NCBI RefSeq assembly: GCF_004363805.1
Contig: NZ_SNZP01000011.1
Location: 65,594 to 129,593, forward strand
Length of the DNA stretch: 64,000 nucleotides
Reading direction: 5' to 3'
Source of the DNA: Paludibacterium purpuratum
Lineage (GTDB): Bacteria; Pseudomonadota; Gammaproteobacteria; Burkholderiales; Chromobacteriaceae
In this document: one piece after another, positions 16,772 to 26,192 of the stretch
Layout of the letters: each line of letters opens with the position of its first letter
Position numbering within the stretch: position 1 is the first letter of the stretch
Notes under the pieces: model-generated
The model's input: only the letters and a program-made list of their open reading frames with translations
Databases searched by the model: none
What the model was told of the DNA's origin: nothing
Position numbers and translations under genes: made by a program

Positions 16772-19483
16772 GTGACAAGGGTGGACAACAAGCATCAATT
16801 CGAAAAGGACTTGCCGCTAAAGAACGATTTAGCACGGCTGGAACGGTTGCTGGGCGAAGTGCTCAGCGAACAGGCGGGACCGACGCTGTACCAGGAAATG
16901 CGTGCGATCCCGCAGCAGTTGCAGCAGCAGGGCAGCTTGCCGGCGCGTTTGCCGGAAGACGCCGACAGCGCGCTGGTGCGCGCCTGCGGTCTGTATGCGC
17001 AGTTATTCAATATCGCCGAGGATCTGCATCACACGCGCCGGCGCCGCGCTCACCGGCTGGCCGGTTCGGCGCCGCAGCAGGGCAGCCTGGAGCGCGCGCT
17101 GCATCAATTGCGCCAGGAGAACGTCAGTTTCGAACAACTGTCCGGCATGCTGTCGGATGCCTCGGTCGAAGCGGTGCTGACCGCGCACCCGACCGAGGTT
17201 CAGCGCCAAAGCGTGCTGGACAGCCATCGCGCGGTGCGCCGTTTTCTGCACCGGTTGAATCAGCCTGCGCTGCTGCCGGAAGAAAAGGCAGACCTGGAGT
17301 CCAAGCTCAAGCGCGTGATTCTGTCGCTGTGGCAGACCGCCGAGATCCGTCATTTCAAGCTATCGGTGCTGGACGAGATCAAGAACGGCGTCGCCTACCA
17401 TCCGATGACTTTCTTCAGCGCGCTGCCCAAGGTGTATGAACATCTGAGCCAACTGATCGGCGAGCAATGGGGCCAAACGCCGCAGCTCAAGCCGTTTTTG
17501 CGCGTCGCAAGCTGGATCGGCGGCGACCGCGACGGTAATCCGAACGTCGACGCCGAGGTGCTTGCCAGCGCCATCACCCATCAGGCCGAAGCGGCCTTCG
17601 AGCATTATCTGGAGGAACTGGCCACCTTGTACCGCGAGCTGTCGCTGTCCTCGCGCCACGTCGAGGTCGGCGAGGCGGTGGCGGCCCTGTCGGCGCTCTC
17701 GCCGGACGACAAAGTCAGCCGCATGGAAGAGCCCTACCGCCGTGCGTTGGCGACCGTGCAGGCGCGCTTGGCCAATACCGCGCGCAGGCTCGGGGCCAAG
17801 GTGCATAGCCGCTGGCACGGCCCGGACGATTATGCCGACGCCGAAGCTTGCCTGGCCGATCTGCGCGCCATCGGCGAATCGCTGCGCAGTCACAACAGCG
17901 CTTGCTTGGCCGAGGGCCGCTTGAGCCGTCTGATCCGCACGCTGGAGGTGTTCGGTTTCTTCCTGATGCCACTCGACCTGCGTCAGTTCGCCGGCATGCA
18001 TCAGCAGGTGGTGGGCGAGCTGTTCGCCCAGGCCGGGTTGGAGGACTACGACCAAGCCGACGACACGGCGCGTGTCGCATTGCTGCTGCGCGAATTGTCC
18101 TCGCCGCGGCTGCTGTTCTCGCCCTATGCCGAGTACAGCGAGTTGGCGCAGAAGGAGCTGGCGATTTTCCGCCAGGCTGCGTGCATCCAGCGCGATTTCG
18201 GCGTCGAGGCCATCGGCCAGAGCATCATTTCCAACTGCGCCTCGGTCAGCGACATGCTGGCGCTGGCGCTGTTGCTCAAGGAGTGCGGGCTGATCCGGTT
18301 GGTGGACGGTGCGCCGGTGTCGTCGCTGAACCTGGTGCCGCTGTTCGAGACCATCACCGACTTGCGCGCCGCCGACCGGGTGATGGATCAGTTGTTCGCT
18401 CTGCCCTGGTATCGTGCCTTGCTCAAAAGCCGAGGCGATCTGCAGGAAATCATGCTCGGCTACTCCGACAGCAATAAGGACGGCGGTTATCTGACCAGCC
18501 AGTGGGAGCTGTATCAGGCAGAAGCGCGGCTGGTGGCGTGCTTCGCCCGCGCCGGTGCGCGCCTGCGGCTGTTCCACGGTCGCGGCGGCTCGGTCGGCCG
18601 CGGCGGCGGTCCGGCTTTCGAGGCCATCGTGGCGCAACCGGCCGGGTCGGTGGCCGGCCGCATCCGCATTACCGAGCAGGGCGAGGTGATCGCCTCGAAG
18701 TATTCCGATCCGGACATTGGGCTGCGCAATCTGGAGGCACTGGTGGCGGCCACGCTGGAAGCGACGCTGAGCCAGGCGCACAGCGAAAATATCGACCATG
18801 CGGCCTTCGACGAGTTGTCGCGCGATGCCTATGCCGCCTATCGCCAACTGGTGGAAACGCCGAGCTTCATGCAGTACTTCCTGGAAGGCACGCCGATCAA
18901 TGCCATCGCCAAGCTGAACATCGGTAGCCGGCCGGCCTCGCGCAAGAGCCTGAACTCGATTACCGACCTGCGGGCGATTCCCTGGGTGTTTTCTTGGTCG
19001 CAATCGCGCGTGATGCTGCCGGGTTGGTACGGCTTCGGCTCGGCGGTTTCGGCTTTCATCGGCCGTCATGGCCGCGACGGCATGCTGCGGTTACAGGAAA
19101 TGGCGCGCGACTCGGGCTTCTTCCGCGTGATCCTGTCCAATATGGAGCAGGTGCTGGCCAAGGCCGATCTGCGCATTGCGCGCCGCTACGCCGACCTGGT
19201 CGAGGACCGCGCGCTGGCCGACCGATTGTTCGCTTTGCTGGAAGCCGAGTGGCAGCGTACGGTCGACGCGTTGTTCGCCATCTCCGGCCAAAAGCATCTG
19301 CTGGAAAACAACCCGACGCTGGCTCGTAGCTTGGCCACGCGCCTGCCGTACCTGGATGCGCTCAACTTGCTACAAGTCGAACTGCTGCGCCGATTGCGCG
19401 ACAAGCAAGACGACGCCGATGCGCTGTATACCCTCCATCTGACCATCAACGGTATTTCCGCCGGTCTGCGTAACAGCGGCTGA
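16772..19483 (+). CDS. ppc: Phosphoenolpyruvate carboxylase
   Basis: Ppc, 903 residues. It carboxylates PEP to oxaloacetate as an anaplerotic step. Catalytic landmarks: LTAHPTEVQRQSV (catalytic His), SWIGGDRDGNPNV, GYSDSNKDGGYLTSQW, the glycine-rich FHGRGGSVGRGGGP loop, and the C-terminal NSG carboxylate end typical of bacterial PEPC (..GISAGLRNSG). The start is GTG at 16772, with a second in-frame GTG at 16781; neither has a strong ribosome site, so the N-terminus is uncertain by three residues. It is divergent from hemC. Confidence 0.96.
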   Translation: MTRVDNKHQFEKDLPLKNDLARLERLLGEVLSEQAGPTLYQEMRAIPQQLQQQGSLPARLPEDADSALVRACGLYAQLFNIAEDLHHTRRRRAHRLAGSAPQQGSLERALHQLRQENVSFEQLSGMLSDASVEAVLTAHPTEVQRQSVLDSHRAVRRFLHRLNQPALLPEEKADLESKLKRVILSLWQTAEIRHFKLSVLDEIKNGVAYHPMTFFSALPKVYEHLSQLIGEQWGQTPQLKPFLRVASWIGGDRDGNPNVDAEVLASAITHQAEAAFEHYLEELATLYRELSLSSRHVEVGEAVAALSALSPDDKVSRMEEPYRRALATVQARLANTARRLGAKVHSRWHGPDDYADAEACLADLRAIGESLRSHNSACLAEGRLSRLIRTLEVFGFFLMPLDLRQFAGMHQQVVGELFAQAGLEDYDQADDTARVALLLRELSSPRLLFSPYAEYSELAQKELAIFRQAACIQRDFGVEAIGQSIISNCASVSDMLALALLLKECGLIRLVDGAPVSSLNLVPLFETITDLRAADRVMDQLFALPWYRALLKSRGDLQEIMLGYSDSNKDGGYLTSQWELYQAEARLVACFARAGARLRLFHGRGGSVGRGGGPAFEAIVAQPAGSVAGRIRITEQGEVIASKYSDPDIGLRNLEALVAATLEATLSQAHSENIDHAAFDELSRDAYAAYRQLVETPSFMQYFLEGTPINAIAKLNIGSRPASRKSLNSITDLRAIPWVFSWSQSRVMLPGWYGFGSAVSAFIGRHGRDGMLRLQEMARDSGFFRVILSNMEQVLAKADLRIARRYADLVEDRALADRLFALLEAEWQRTVDALFAISGQKHLLENNPTLARSLATRLPYLDALNLLQVELLRRLRDKQDDADALYTLHLTINGISAGLRNSG

Positions 19484-19485
19484 GC

Positions 19486-19522
19486 GTGCGCGGCCGAGGG
19501 CGATTTTCGTCCCCGGCCGCAC
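19486..19522 (+). terminator. Imperfect hairpin after ppc
   Basis: GTGC and GGCC on the left (19486-19495, two-base bulge) pair with GGCCGCAC (19515-19522), with additional GGG/CCC inside. No T-run follows. A weak terminator at best. Confidence 0.4.
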
Positions 19523-19576
19523 CCGCTTCGGGTTATATTCAATCTTCATAGTTCGCCACCCCAGGAGTCCAGTTCG

Positions 19577-20950
19577 ATGCAAGACACCCATGCCTGGTCC
19601 GGCCGGTTTTCAGAGCCCGTGTCGGAACTCGTCAAGAAATACACTGCCTCGGTCGGTTTCGATTACCGGCTGGCACCGTTCGACATCGATGGGTCGTTGG
19701 CCCACGCCGCCATGCTTCATCGCGCCGGCGTCTTGTCCGACGATGATCTTTCGGCAATCCGACGAGGCATGGCTGAAATCCTGGACGACATCCGCGCCGG
19801 CCGCTTCGAATGGCGGCTGGATCTGGAAGACGTGCACATGAACATCGAGCGCCGACTGACCGACAAGATCGGCGACGCCGGCAAACGGCTGCATACCGGT
19901 CGCAGCCGTAACGACCAGGTGGCGACCGACATCCGTCTGTGGTTGCGCGACCAGATCGACCTGATCGGCGGCTTGGTGGGCGAATTGCAGACGGCCTTGC
20001 TCGACCTGGCCGAACAGCACGCGGAAACGGCGATGCCCGGCTTCACCCACCTGCAGGTGGCGCAGCCGGTGACTTTCGGCCACCACTTGCTGGCCTATGT
20101 CGAGATGCTGGCACGCGATGCCGAACGCCTGGCCGACTGCCGAAAACGCGTCAACCGCCTGCCGCTGGGCGCCGCGGCGCTGGCCGGCACCACCTATCCG
20201 ATCGACCGGCACTACACCGCCGAGCTGCTGGGCTTCGACGACGTTTGCCAAAACTCGCTCGACGCGGTGTCCGATCGCGACTTCGCCATCGAATTCTGCG
20301 CAGCGGCCAGCCTGGTGATGACCCACTTGTCGCGCTTGTCGGAAGAGCTGGTGTTGTGGATGAGCCCGAGCGTCGGTTTCATCGATATCGCCGACCGCTT
20401 CTGCACCGGCAGTTCCATCATGCCGCAGAAGAAGAATCCGGATGTGCCCGAACTGGTGCGCGGCAAGAGCGGCCGGGTCAGCGGCCATCTAGTCGGCCTG
20501 CTGATGCTGATGAAGTCGCAACCGTTGGCCTACAACAAGGACAACCAGGAAGACAAGGAACCGCTGTTCGATACCGCCGACACGCTGGTCGATACGCTAC
20601 GCATCTACGCCGACATGATGCGCGGCATCACCGTCAAGCCGGCGGCGATGCGCCGCGCGGTACTGCAGGGTTTCGCCACCGCCACCGACCTGGCCGACTA
20701 CTTGGTGAAGAAGGGACTGCCGTTCCGCGATAGCCACGAGGTCGTGGCGCGCGCGGTACGACATGCCGAGCAGCGCGGCGTCGATCTGGCCGATTTACCG
20801 CTGGCCGACCTGCAGTCGTTCAGCCCGCTGGTGGCCGAGGATATCTATGCCGTATTGACGCCGGAAGGCAGCCTGGCACAGCGCGATCATGTCGGCGGCA
20901 CCGCGCCGAACCAGGTGCGCGCGCAGATCGCGCGCTGGCGCAGCCGATAG
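19577..20950 (+). CDS. argH: Argininosuccinate lyase
   Basis: ArgH, 457 residues, the last step of arginine synthesis (argininosuccinate to arginine plus fumarate). It belongs to the fumarase/aspartase superfamily. Visible are the N-terminal [56 protein letters not shown], and [20 protein letters not shown] with the catalytic Ser loop. AGGAG lies upstream of ATG 19577. It stands alone; no other arg genes are in the window. Confidence 0.97.
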   Translation: MQDTHAWSGRFSEPVSELVKKYTASVGFDYRLAPFDIDGSLAHAAMLHRAGVLSDDDLSAIRRGMAEILDDIRAGRFEWRLDLEDVHMNIERRLTDKIGDAGKRLHTGRSRNDQVATDIRLWLRDQIDLIGGLVGELQTALLDLAEQHAETAMPGFTHLQVAQPVTFGHHLLAYVEMLARDAERLADCRKRVNRLPLGAAALAGTTYPIDRHYTAELLGFDDVCQNSLDAVSDRDFAIEFCAAASLVMTHLSRLSEELVLWMSPSVGFIDIADRFCTGSSIMPQKKNPDVPELVRGKSGRVSGHLVGLLMLMKSQPLAYNKDNQEDKEPLFDTADTLVDTLRIYADMMRGITVKPAAMRRAVLQGFATATDLADYLVKKGLPFRDSHEVVARAVRHAEQRGVDLADLPLADLQSFSPLVAEDIYAVLTPEGSLAQRDHVGGTAPNQVRAQIARWRSR

Positions 20951-20955
20951 AGCAA

Positions 20956-20981
20956 AGGGTGCGTTGCCGGCAACGCACCCT
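20956..20981. terminator. Perfect 26-bp palindrome between argH and a convergent gene
   Basis: The arms AGGGTGCGTTGCC and GGCAACGCACCCT are exact complements with no loop bases. There is no T-run. It lies 5 bases after argH and 18 before the stop of the convergent gene, so it is probably a two-way terminator. The core GGTGCGTTG...CAACGCACC resembles the REP-like elements at 4520 and 28096, but the GTAG head is missing. Confidence 0.65.
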
Positions 20982-20999
20982 CCTCACCGACCCACTCCC

Positions 21000-21677
21000 T
21001 TATTTATGCCAATCCCAGGTCACCCCGACCAGCGTCTGCCAGCCGGCCGTATGGTGGCCGCCCTGGTCGGCCTGCCAGTGGCCGCCGACACCGCCGTCCA
21101 GCGTCCAGTGCCCTACCAGCGGATGCGTCACCACCAGCATCAGATTGCTTTGTTCCAGTTGCCAGCCGTTGTCCTGCGCGTCTTGATGGTCGAGCGACTG
21201 GCGCCGTTTGCGGTCGGCCAGGCTGGCCCAACCCCACAGATTGAGCGTGTGTCTGCCGATCTTGGCGATCGGCGCTTCCAGGTTGGCGACGAATAAGTGC
21301 CCCGGGTTGCTGTTGCCCAGACGCGCGCCGTAGCCGAACGACAGACTGCCGTCGTTGGGCAGGTCGAAGCCGTAGCGCGCCACGCCCAGACTTTGCGACA
21401 CATGGCCGCCCAGCGACCAGATGGGTTCGAAGGCTACGCCGAGCGCGGCCCAGCCGCCTGGCGCCGGCACCAGCCAGCCGCCTTCGCCGTCCTGCCAATA
21501 GGCTGCGCCGTAGCGGGTGGGGTAGAGCGCTTCGATGCCGAGCTGGGTTTGCGAAGTCGATCCGTCTCCTGTCTGGTGGGTGACGACGGCGCCGGTCACC
21601 GACAGGCTGGGGGATGGGTCGTCGGCCAGACAGGGCATTGCGGCGATTAGCAGACAAAGCGGTAGCAAGAAACGCAT
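21000..21677 (-). CDS. Predicted secreted or outer-membrane protein of unknown function
   Basis: 225 residues. A clear signal peptide (MRFLLPLCLLIAAMPCLA, cleavage before DD) is followed by alternating polar and aromatic strands rich in Gly, Trp and Tyr (LSVTGAVV, YGAAYWQDGEGGWLV, SLSFGYGARLG, HTLNLWGWASL, VGVTWDW). This pattern suggests a small beta-barrel or a beta-rich envelope protein. I recognise no named family. GAGGAG precedes the ATG and overlaps the stop of mdlB 9 bases away, so it is very probably the third gene of the mdlA-mdlB transcription unit. That suggests an envelope role linked to the exporter, but this is inference. Confidence 0.75.
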   Translation of the reverse strand: MRFLLPLCLLIAAMPCLADDPSPSLSVTGAVVTHQTGDGSTSQTQLGIEALYPTRYGAAYWQDGEGGWLVPAPGGWAALGVAFEPIWSLGGHVSQSLGVARYGFDLPNDGSLSFGYGARLGNSNPGHLFVANLEAPIAKIGRHTLNLWGWASLADRKRRQSLDHQDAQDNGWQLEQSNLMLVVTHPLVGHWTLDGGVGGHWQADQGGHHTAGWQTLVGVTWDWHK

Positions 21678-21686
21678 GCGGGCTCC

Positions 21687-23447
21687 TCAGTCGGCGTCGG
21701 CCGACTGCAGTTGTTGCAGCAAATAAAGACGTTGGTAAATGCCGGCCTGTTGCATCAGTTGGTCGTGGCGGCCCGATTCGGCGATACGGCCGTGGCTGAG
21801 CACGATGATGCGATCGGCGTCGCGGATGGTGGACAGCCGGTGGGCGATGGAGATCAGGGTGATCTTGCCGGTCAGTCGCGCCAGTGCCTGTTGCACCAGT
21901 TGTTCGGTGGCACTGTCGATGTGCGAGGTGGCTTCGTCCAACAACAGGATGCGCGGCCGGCCGGCCAGCGCGCGCGCGATGGCGATCAACTGTTTTTGCC
22001 CGCTCGATAGCCGCCCGCCGCTTTCGCCCATGTCGGTCCGGTAGCCTTGCGGCAGCGACAGGATCAGTTCGTGCACGCCGGCGGCGCGCGCGGCGTCTTC
22101 GATGCGCTCTACCGGCAGGCCGCGGCCCATGTCGATATTGTCGTAGGCACTGCTGGCCAACAGAAAGGGTTCTTGCGGCACCAGGCCGACGCCGGCGCGG
22201 AAGGTTTCGCCGCCGATGGCGTCGAGCGGTTGACCGTCGATCAGGATGCGGCCGTGTTGCGGCTGATAGAAGCGCAACAGCAGCGACAACAAGGTGGATT
22301 TGCCGCTGCCGGTGTGACCGACGATGCCGACGAAGCTGCCCGCGGGTATGACCAGGTCCAGCGAGTGCAATACCGGGTGGCCCGGCTGGTAGGCGAAGTC
22401 GACTTGTTCGAAGCGGACTTCGCCGGCCGCGATATGGCCATCGCCGAGATCGGCCTGCATCGGCGCCTCGTTCAGCAACTGCTGGACGCGCGCGGCGGCC
22501 ACCACCGCTTGCTGCAGTTGGCCGAATTGCATGGTGATCTGGATCAGCGGCTCGACCACGCGGCCGATGTAGCTGACGAAGGCGTACAGCACGCCGATTT
22601 CGCGCCCGCCCAATTCGCGTAGGCCGAAGCGGTAGATCACCACGGTCAACAGCAGCACGTTGAGCAGGTCGAGCGCCGGCCGCAGCAGCCAGGCATTGGC
22701 ACGCAGTTCGCCGAGCCGGGCCTGATAGTAGCGCTGGTTGGTATCGTCGAAGCGGCGGATGAAGCGCGCCTCGGCATTGCTTGCCTGTAGCACGCTGATG
22801 CCGGCGATCGATTCGGCCATTTGGGCGTTGATGTCGCTACGCAGCGCGCGGGAACGCGCCACCGATGGCGCACTCAAGCGCTGGTATAGCCAGACGATGG
22901 CCAGGGTGGCCGGGAACAGCAACAACGAGACCGTCATCAGCCGCCAGTCGAGCCAGGCCATGGCGGCCAACGCCCCCAGCACCACGATACTGTTGTTGAG
23001 GATGACGAACAGCGCCTGTACGTACAGTGCCTTGACCGACTCGGTGTCGTTCGTGACCCGGCTGACCAACTGCCCGGTGATCGCCTGGTCGAAGAAGGCC
23101 ATCGGCAAGCGGACGACATGCGCGAAGACTTGTTCGCGCAGGCGTTGCACCGCGCGCATGGCCACGCCGGCCAAGCGCGTGAGCTGTAGGTAGCGCAGTG
23201 CCGCCGCGCTGTAGCCGAGCAAGAGCGAGGCGGCGAGCAGACCGACCATCGCCCCCCAGGCCAAGTGGCGCGGCAGCAGGAAATTGTCGATGAAGATCTT
23301 GCCGAGGAACGGCGCGGCAGCTTCCAATAGGGCGGCCAGCAACAGCCACAAACCGCCGAGCCACAGATGGCGGCGGTCGGGTGCGGCGGCCTCGACCAAT
23401 AGCCCGATCGCTGCGCGCCGGTCGAGTTGGGACGATTCAGACTTCAT
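21687..23447 (-). CDS. mdlB: ABC exporter half-transporter, MdlB-like
   Basis: 586 residues: an N-terminal six-helix exporter domain (VTNDTESVKALYV coupling region) then an ATPase domain. ATPase motifs: Walker A GHTGSGKSTL, Q-loop VPQEPFLLAS, signature LSSGQKQLIAIARAL, and Walker B LLLDEATSHIDS with the catalytic Glu, then H-loop IAHRLST. The order and details match E. coli MdlB. Start MKSES (23447) overlaps the mdlA stop by 11 bases. With MdlA it should form a heterodimer in the inner membrane; the substrate is unknown. Confidence 0.9.
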   Translation of the reverse strand: MKSESSQLDRRAAIGLLVEAAAPDRRHLWLGGLWLLLAALLEAAAPFLGKIFIDNFLLPRHLAWGAMVGLLAASLLLGYSAAALRYLQLTRLAGVAMRAVQRLREQVFAHVVRLPMAFFDQAITGQLVSRVTNDTESVKALYVQALFVILNNSIVVLGALAAMAWLDWRLMTVSLLLFPATLAIVWLYQRLSAPSVARSRALRSDINAQMAESIAGISVLQASNAEARFIRRFDDTNQRYYQARLGELRANAWLLRPALDLLNVLLLTVVIYRFGLRELGGREIGVLYAFVSYIGRVVEPLIQITMQFGQLQQAVVAAARVQQLLNEAPMQADLGDGHIAAGEVRFEQVDFAYQPGHPVLHSLDLVIPAGSFVGIVGHTGSGKSTLLSLLLRFYQPQHGRILIDGQPLDAIGGETFRAGVGLVPQEPFLLASSAYDNIDMGRGLPVERIEDAARAAGVHELILSLPQGYRTDMGESGGRLSSGQKQLIAIARALAGRPRILLLDEATSHIDSATEQLVQQALARLTGKITLISIAHRLSTIRDADRIIVLSHGRIAESGRHDQLMQQAGIYQRLYLLQQLQSADAD

Positions 23448-25179
23448 CCAGGCTGGCCTCCAGTTGTTGATAACGCCACTGGCCGGCATACCAGCCGTCG
23501 CGCGCCAATAGCGCATCGTGGTCGCCTTGTTCGACGATGCGCCCGCCCTGTAGCACCACGATGTGATCGGCATCGGCCACGGTCGACAGCCGGTGGCTGA
23601 CGATCAGCACGCTGCGGCCGCGCCGCGCCTCGCGCAAATGTTGCAGGATCTGATGCTCGGTCTGGGTATCGACGGCCGACAAGGCATCGTCCAGCAGTAG
23701 CAGCGGGGTATCGGCCAACAGTGCCCGGGCGATCGCCAGTCGCTGCCGCTGGCCGCCGGATAGGGCCACGCCTTTTTCGCCCACCGGGGTGTCGTAGCCT
23801 TGCGGCAAGCGCAGGATGTCCTCGTGTACGGCCGCTAGCCGCGCCACTTGTTCGATGTCGTCGCGGCTGGCCTCGGGACGCACCAGGGCGATATTGGCGG
23901 CGACCGAGGCGGAGAACAGGAACGGTTCCTGCGGCACCCAGCTGATGGCGCCGCGCAAGGCGTCGAGCCGGTAGTCGGCAATCGGCACGCCGTGCCAATC
24001 GATGCGGCCCTGAACCAGCGGGTACTGGCGCATCAAGAGCCGCAACAGGGTCGATTTGCCGCTGCCGGTCGGGCCGACCACGCCCAGGGTCTGGCCGTGC
24101 GGAATACTGAGCTGGATGTCGGTCAGCGCGGGCGCGGCTTGGCCCGGATAGTGAAAACCGACATCGGCGAAGACCAGCGCGCCGGGTCGTAGATCGGGCA
24201 GGGTGCCGTCGTCGGGCACGGACGGCGCGACTTCGAGGATCGGCCGCAGGCGTTGCCAGGCGGCGTCGCCGCGCTGGAGCAGCGATAGCACCCAGCCGGC
24301 GGCGAACATCGGCCAGATCAATTGCACCAGGTACATACTGAAACTGGTCAGTGCGCCGATGGTGAGTTGGCCTTGCCAAACCAGATAGCCGCCGAGCGCC
24401 AGGGTAATGACGTTGGCGCTGACCAGCGCCAGGCCGACGACCGGGTCGAAGGCGGCTTCCCAGCGTTGGGCGTCCAGGCTGCTGTTGGAGGCCGCCGCCG
24501 CCAGCCGGCTCATCTGGCGGTCGTTGAGTGCTTCCAGGCCCAGTGCGCGCAAGGTACGCACGCCGCTTAACGCTTCTTGCACGTGATCGTTCATGCGGCC
24601 GAAGTGGCGTAGCGCATCGCCCCAGGCGCGATGGATCTGGTTGGAAATGCGGCTGAAGGCGAAGGCCATCAGCGGAAATGGCAGCAGGGCCGCGGCCGCC
24701 AGCCGCCAGTCGATGGCCAACGTCATCATAGACAGCACCAGCACCAGGGTCAGCAGGCCGTCGAAACCGGCCAGCATCGCCTCGCCGGCAGCCATTTCCA
24801 CCGAGTCGATATCGTTGGTGGCGCGCGCCATCAGGTCGCCGGTGCGTTGCTGCTGGAAGAAGGCCGCGCCCTGGCGCGCCAACTGTCGATAGAGCCGAGT
24901 GCGCAATTCGACACCCAGCCGGTAGGAGGCGGTGAACAGTTGCAGCCGCCAGCCGACGCGCAGCGCGTAGATTGTCAGCCCCATCAGCAGCAATTCGCCC
25001 AATTGACGCAGCAACACCGGGCCCGACAGACGGTGGTCGGCCAGGGCATCGACGATATGCCCCACCTGGCGCGGGATCATCACGGTCAGCGCGCCGACGG
25101 TGGCTAGCATGGCGGCCGCCAGGCAGTAAGCGCGCCGGTGGCGTAAAACGAAGGACAGCAGTAGCCGGGGCAGGGTCAT
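23437..25179 (-). CDS. mdlA: ABC exporter half-transporter, MdlA-like, with degenerate ATPase site
   Basis: 580 residues. The membrane domain carries RTGDLMARATNDIDSVEMAA, very close to E. coli MdlA, then an ATPase domain. ATPase motifs: Walker A GPTGSGKSTL, VPQEPFLFSASVAANIAL, and signature LSGGQRQRLAIARAL. Walker B reads LLLLDDALSAVD, so the catalytic Glu is replaced by Asp. The C-terminal YQQLEASLDEV also matches MdlA. An Asp here together with Glu in MdlB is the asymmetric pattern of heterodimeric exporters with one degenerate ATP site. Start MTLPRL (25179) has AAGG upstream; an earlier in-frame ATG at 25215 is possible. First gene of the mdlA-mdlB-envelope protein unit. Confidence 0.9.
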   Translation of the reverse strand: MTLPRLLLSFVLRHRRAYCLAAAMLATVGALTVMIPRQVGHIVDALADHRLSGPVLLRQLGELLLMGLTIYALRVGWRLQLFTASYRLGVELRTRLYRQLARQGAAFFQQQRTGDLMARATNDIDSVEMAAGEAMLAGFDGLLTLVLVLSMMTLAIDWRLAAAALLPFPLMAFAFSRISNQIHRAWGDALRHFGRMNDHVQEALSGVRTLRALGLEALNDRQMSRLAAAASNSSLDAQRWEAAFDPVVGLALVSANVITLALGGYLVWQGQLTIGALTSFSMYLVQLIWPMFAAGWVLSLLQRGDAAWQRLRPILEVAPSVPDDGTLPDLRPGALVFADVGFHYPGQAAPALTDIQLSIPHGQTLGVVGPTGSGKSTLLRLLMRQYPLVQGRIDWHGVPIADYRLDALRGAISWVPQEPFLFSASVAANIALVRPEASRDDIEQVARLAAVHEDILRLPQGYDTPVGEKGVALSGGQRQRLAIARALLADTPLLLLDDALSAVDTQTEHQILQHLREARRGRSVLIVSHRLSTVADADHIVVLQGGRIVEQGDHDALLARDGWYAGQWRYQQLEASLDEV

Positions 25180-25368
25180 AGCGCCTTGTCGTGCTTTGAG
25201 AGGCAGGAATACCATTCTATTTATATGGAATGATGTTTGCTAGTGTCGTTATCTGTAGGAATTCTTTATCAGTTTGCGACCAATCAAGTGCGGAATCGCG
25301 CTTCGAGTTGCCGGGAAGCTCGATAATATGTTAATTAATTCCAATTGATTTTCGAAATCGAATCCAAT

Positions 25369-26136
25369 ATGAGCCGCTCACCCCGTCACGACAAAATTCT
25401 GCAACTGGTCCGCGAGAACGGTTTTATGCCGATCGAAGAGTTGGCTCGCATCCTGGCCGTCACCCCGCAGACCATCCGGCGCGATATCAATCAGTTGTGC
25501 GAGGATAATCTGCTGCGACGCTATCACGGCGGCGCGGCGCTGGGCTCCAGCGTGGAAAACGAGGACTATTTCGCGCGCAAGGGCAAGTTGCAAAGCGAAA
25601 AGGCGCACATCGCCGACATGATCGCGGCCAGCATTCCCGACCATGCCTCGCTGTTCATGAGCATCGGCACCACCATCGAAGTGGTGGCGCAGGCGCTGTC
25701 GGCGACCCACAAGGGGCTGCGCGTCATCACCAACAACATCCATGTGGCCTCGACCATGTCGGCCAACCCGGACTTCAACGTGCTGATCACCTCGGGTGTG
25801 GTGCGCGCCTCCGACGGCGGCATTACCGGGGTGGCGACGCTGGACTTCATCAACCAGTTCAAGGTGGACTACGCGATTCTCGGCGTGTCGGGCATCGAAG
25901 CCGACGGTTCGCTGCTGGATTTCGACTATCGCGAAGTGAGGGTGGCGCAAGCGATGATGGCCAATGCGCGTCACCGCTACCTGGCGGCGGATCACAGCAA
26001 GTTCGGCCGCAACGCGCTGGTGCGCATGGGCCACATCAGCGAATTCCACGTCATGTTCACCGACGCCCGTCCGCCCGAGGCGCTGTCCAAACTGCTGGAA
26101 CAGCACAATGTGCGGCTGGTGATGGCCGAGAGCTAG
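25369..26136 (+). CDS. DeoR-family regulator, GlpR-like
   Basis: 255 residues. The N-terminal DeoR helix-turn-helix reads RHDKILQLVRENGFMPIEEL, then ARILAVTPQTIRRDINQL and LLRRYHGGAALGSS. The C-terminal sugar-phosphate sensor domain shows SLFMSIGTTIEVVAQAL, ITNNIHVASTMSANP and LAADHSKFGRNALVRMG. These match glycerol-3-phosphate repressor-type proteins most closely, but no glp genes are in the window, so the assignment is tentative. ATG 25369 has no good ribosome site. The preceding 150 bp are AT-rich and divergent from mdlA, with a near-palindrome around GATTTTCGAAATC that could be an operator. Confidence 0.88.
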   Translation: MSRSPRHDKILQLVRENGFMPIEELARILAVTPQTIRRDINQLCEDNLLRRYHGGAALGSSVENEDYFARKGKLQSEKAHIADMIAASIPDHASLFMSIGTTIEVVAQALSATHKGLRVITNNIHVASTMSANPDFNVLITSGVVRASDGGITGVATLDFINQFKVDYAILGVSGIEADGSLLDFDYREVRVAQAMMANARHRYLAADHSKFGRNALVRMGHISEFHVMFTDARPPEALSKLLEQHNVRLVMAES

Positions 26137-26192
26137 GGCGCCACATCCTGCTATAATCCCCGCTTTACTGATTGCAACAGTCTGGCGCGCGG

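Noticed and set aside
17360-19069. Long antisense frame over ppc
   Set aside because: Fully inside a well-conserved ppc gene; no plausible start or domain.
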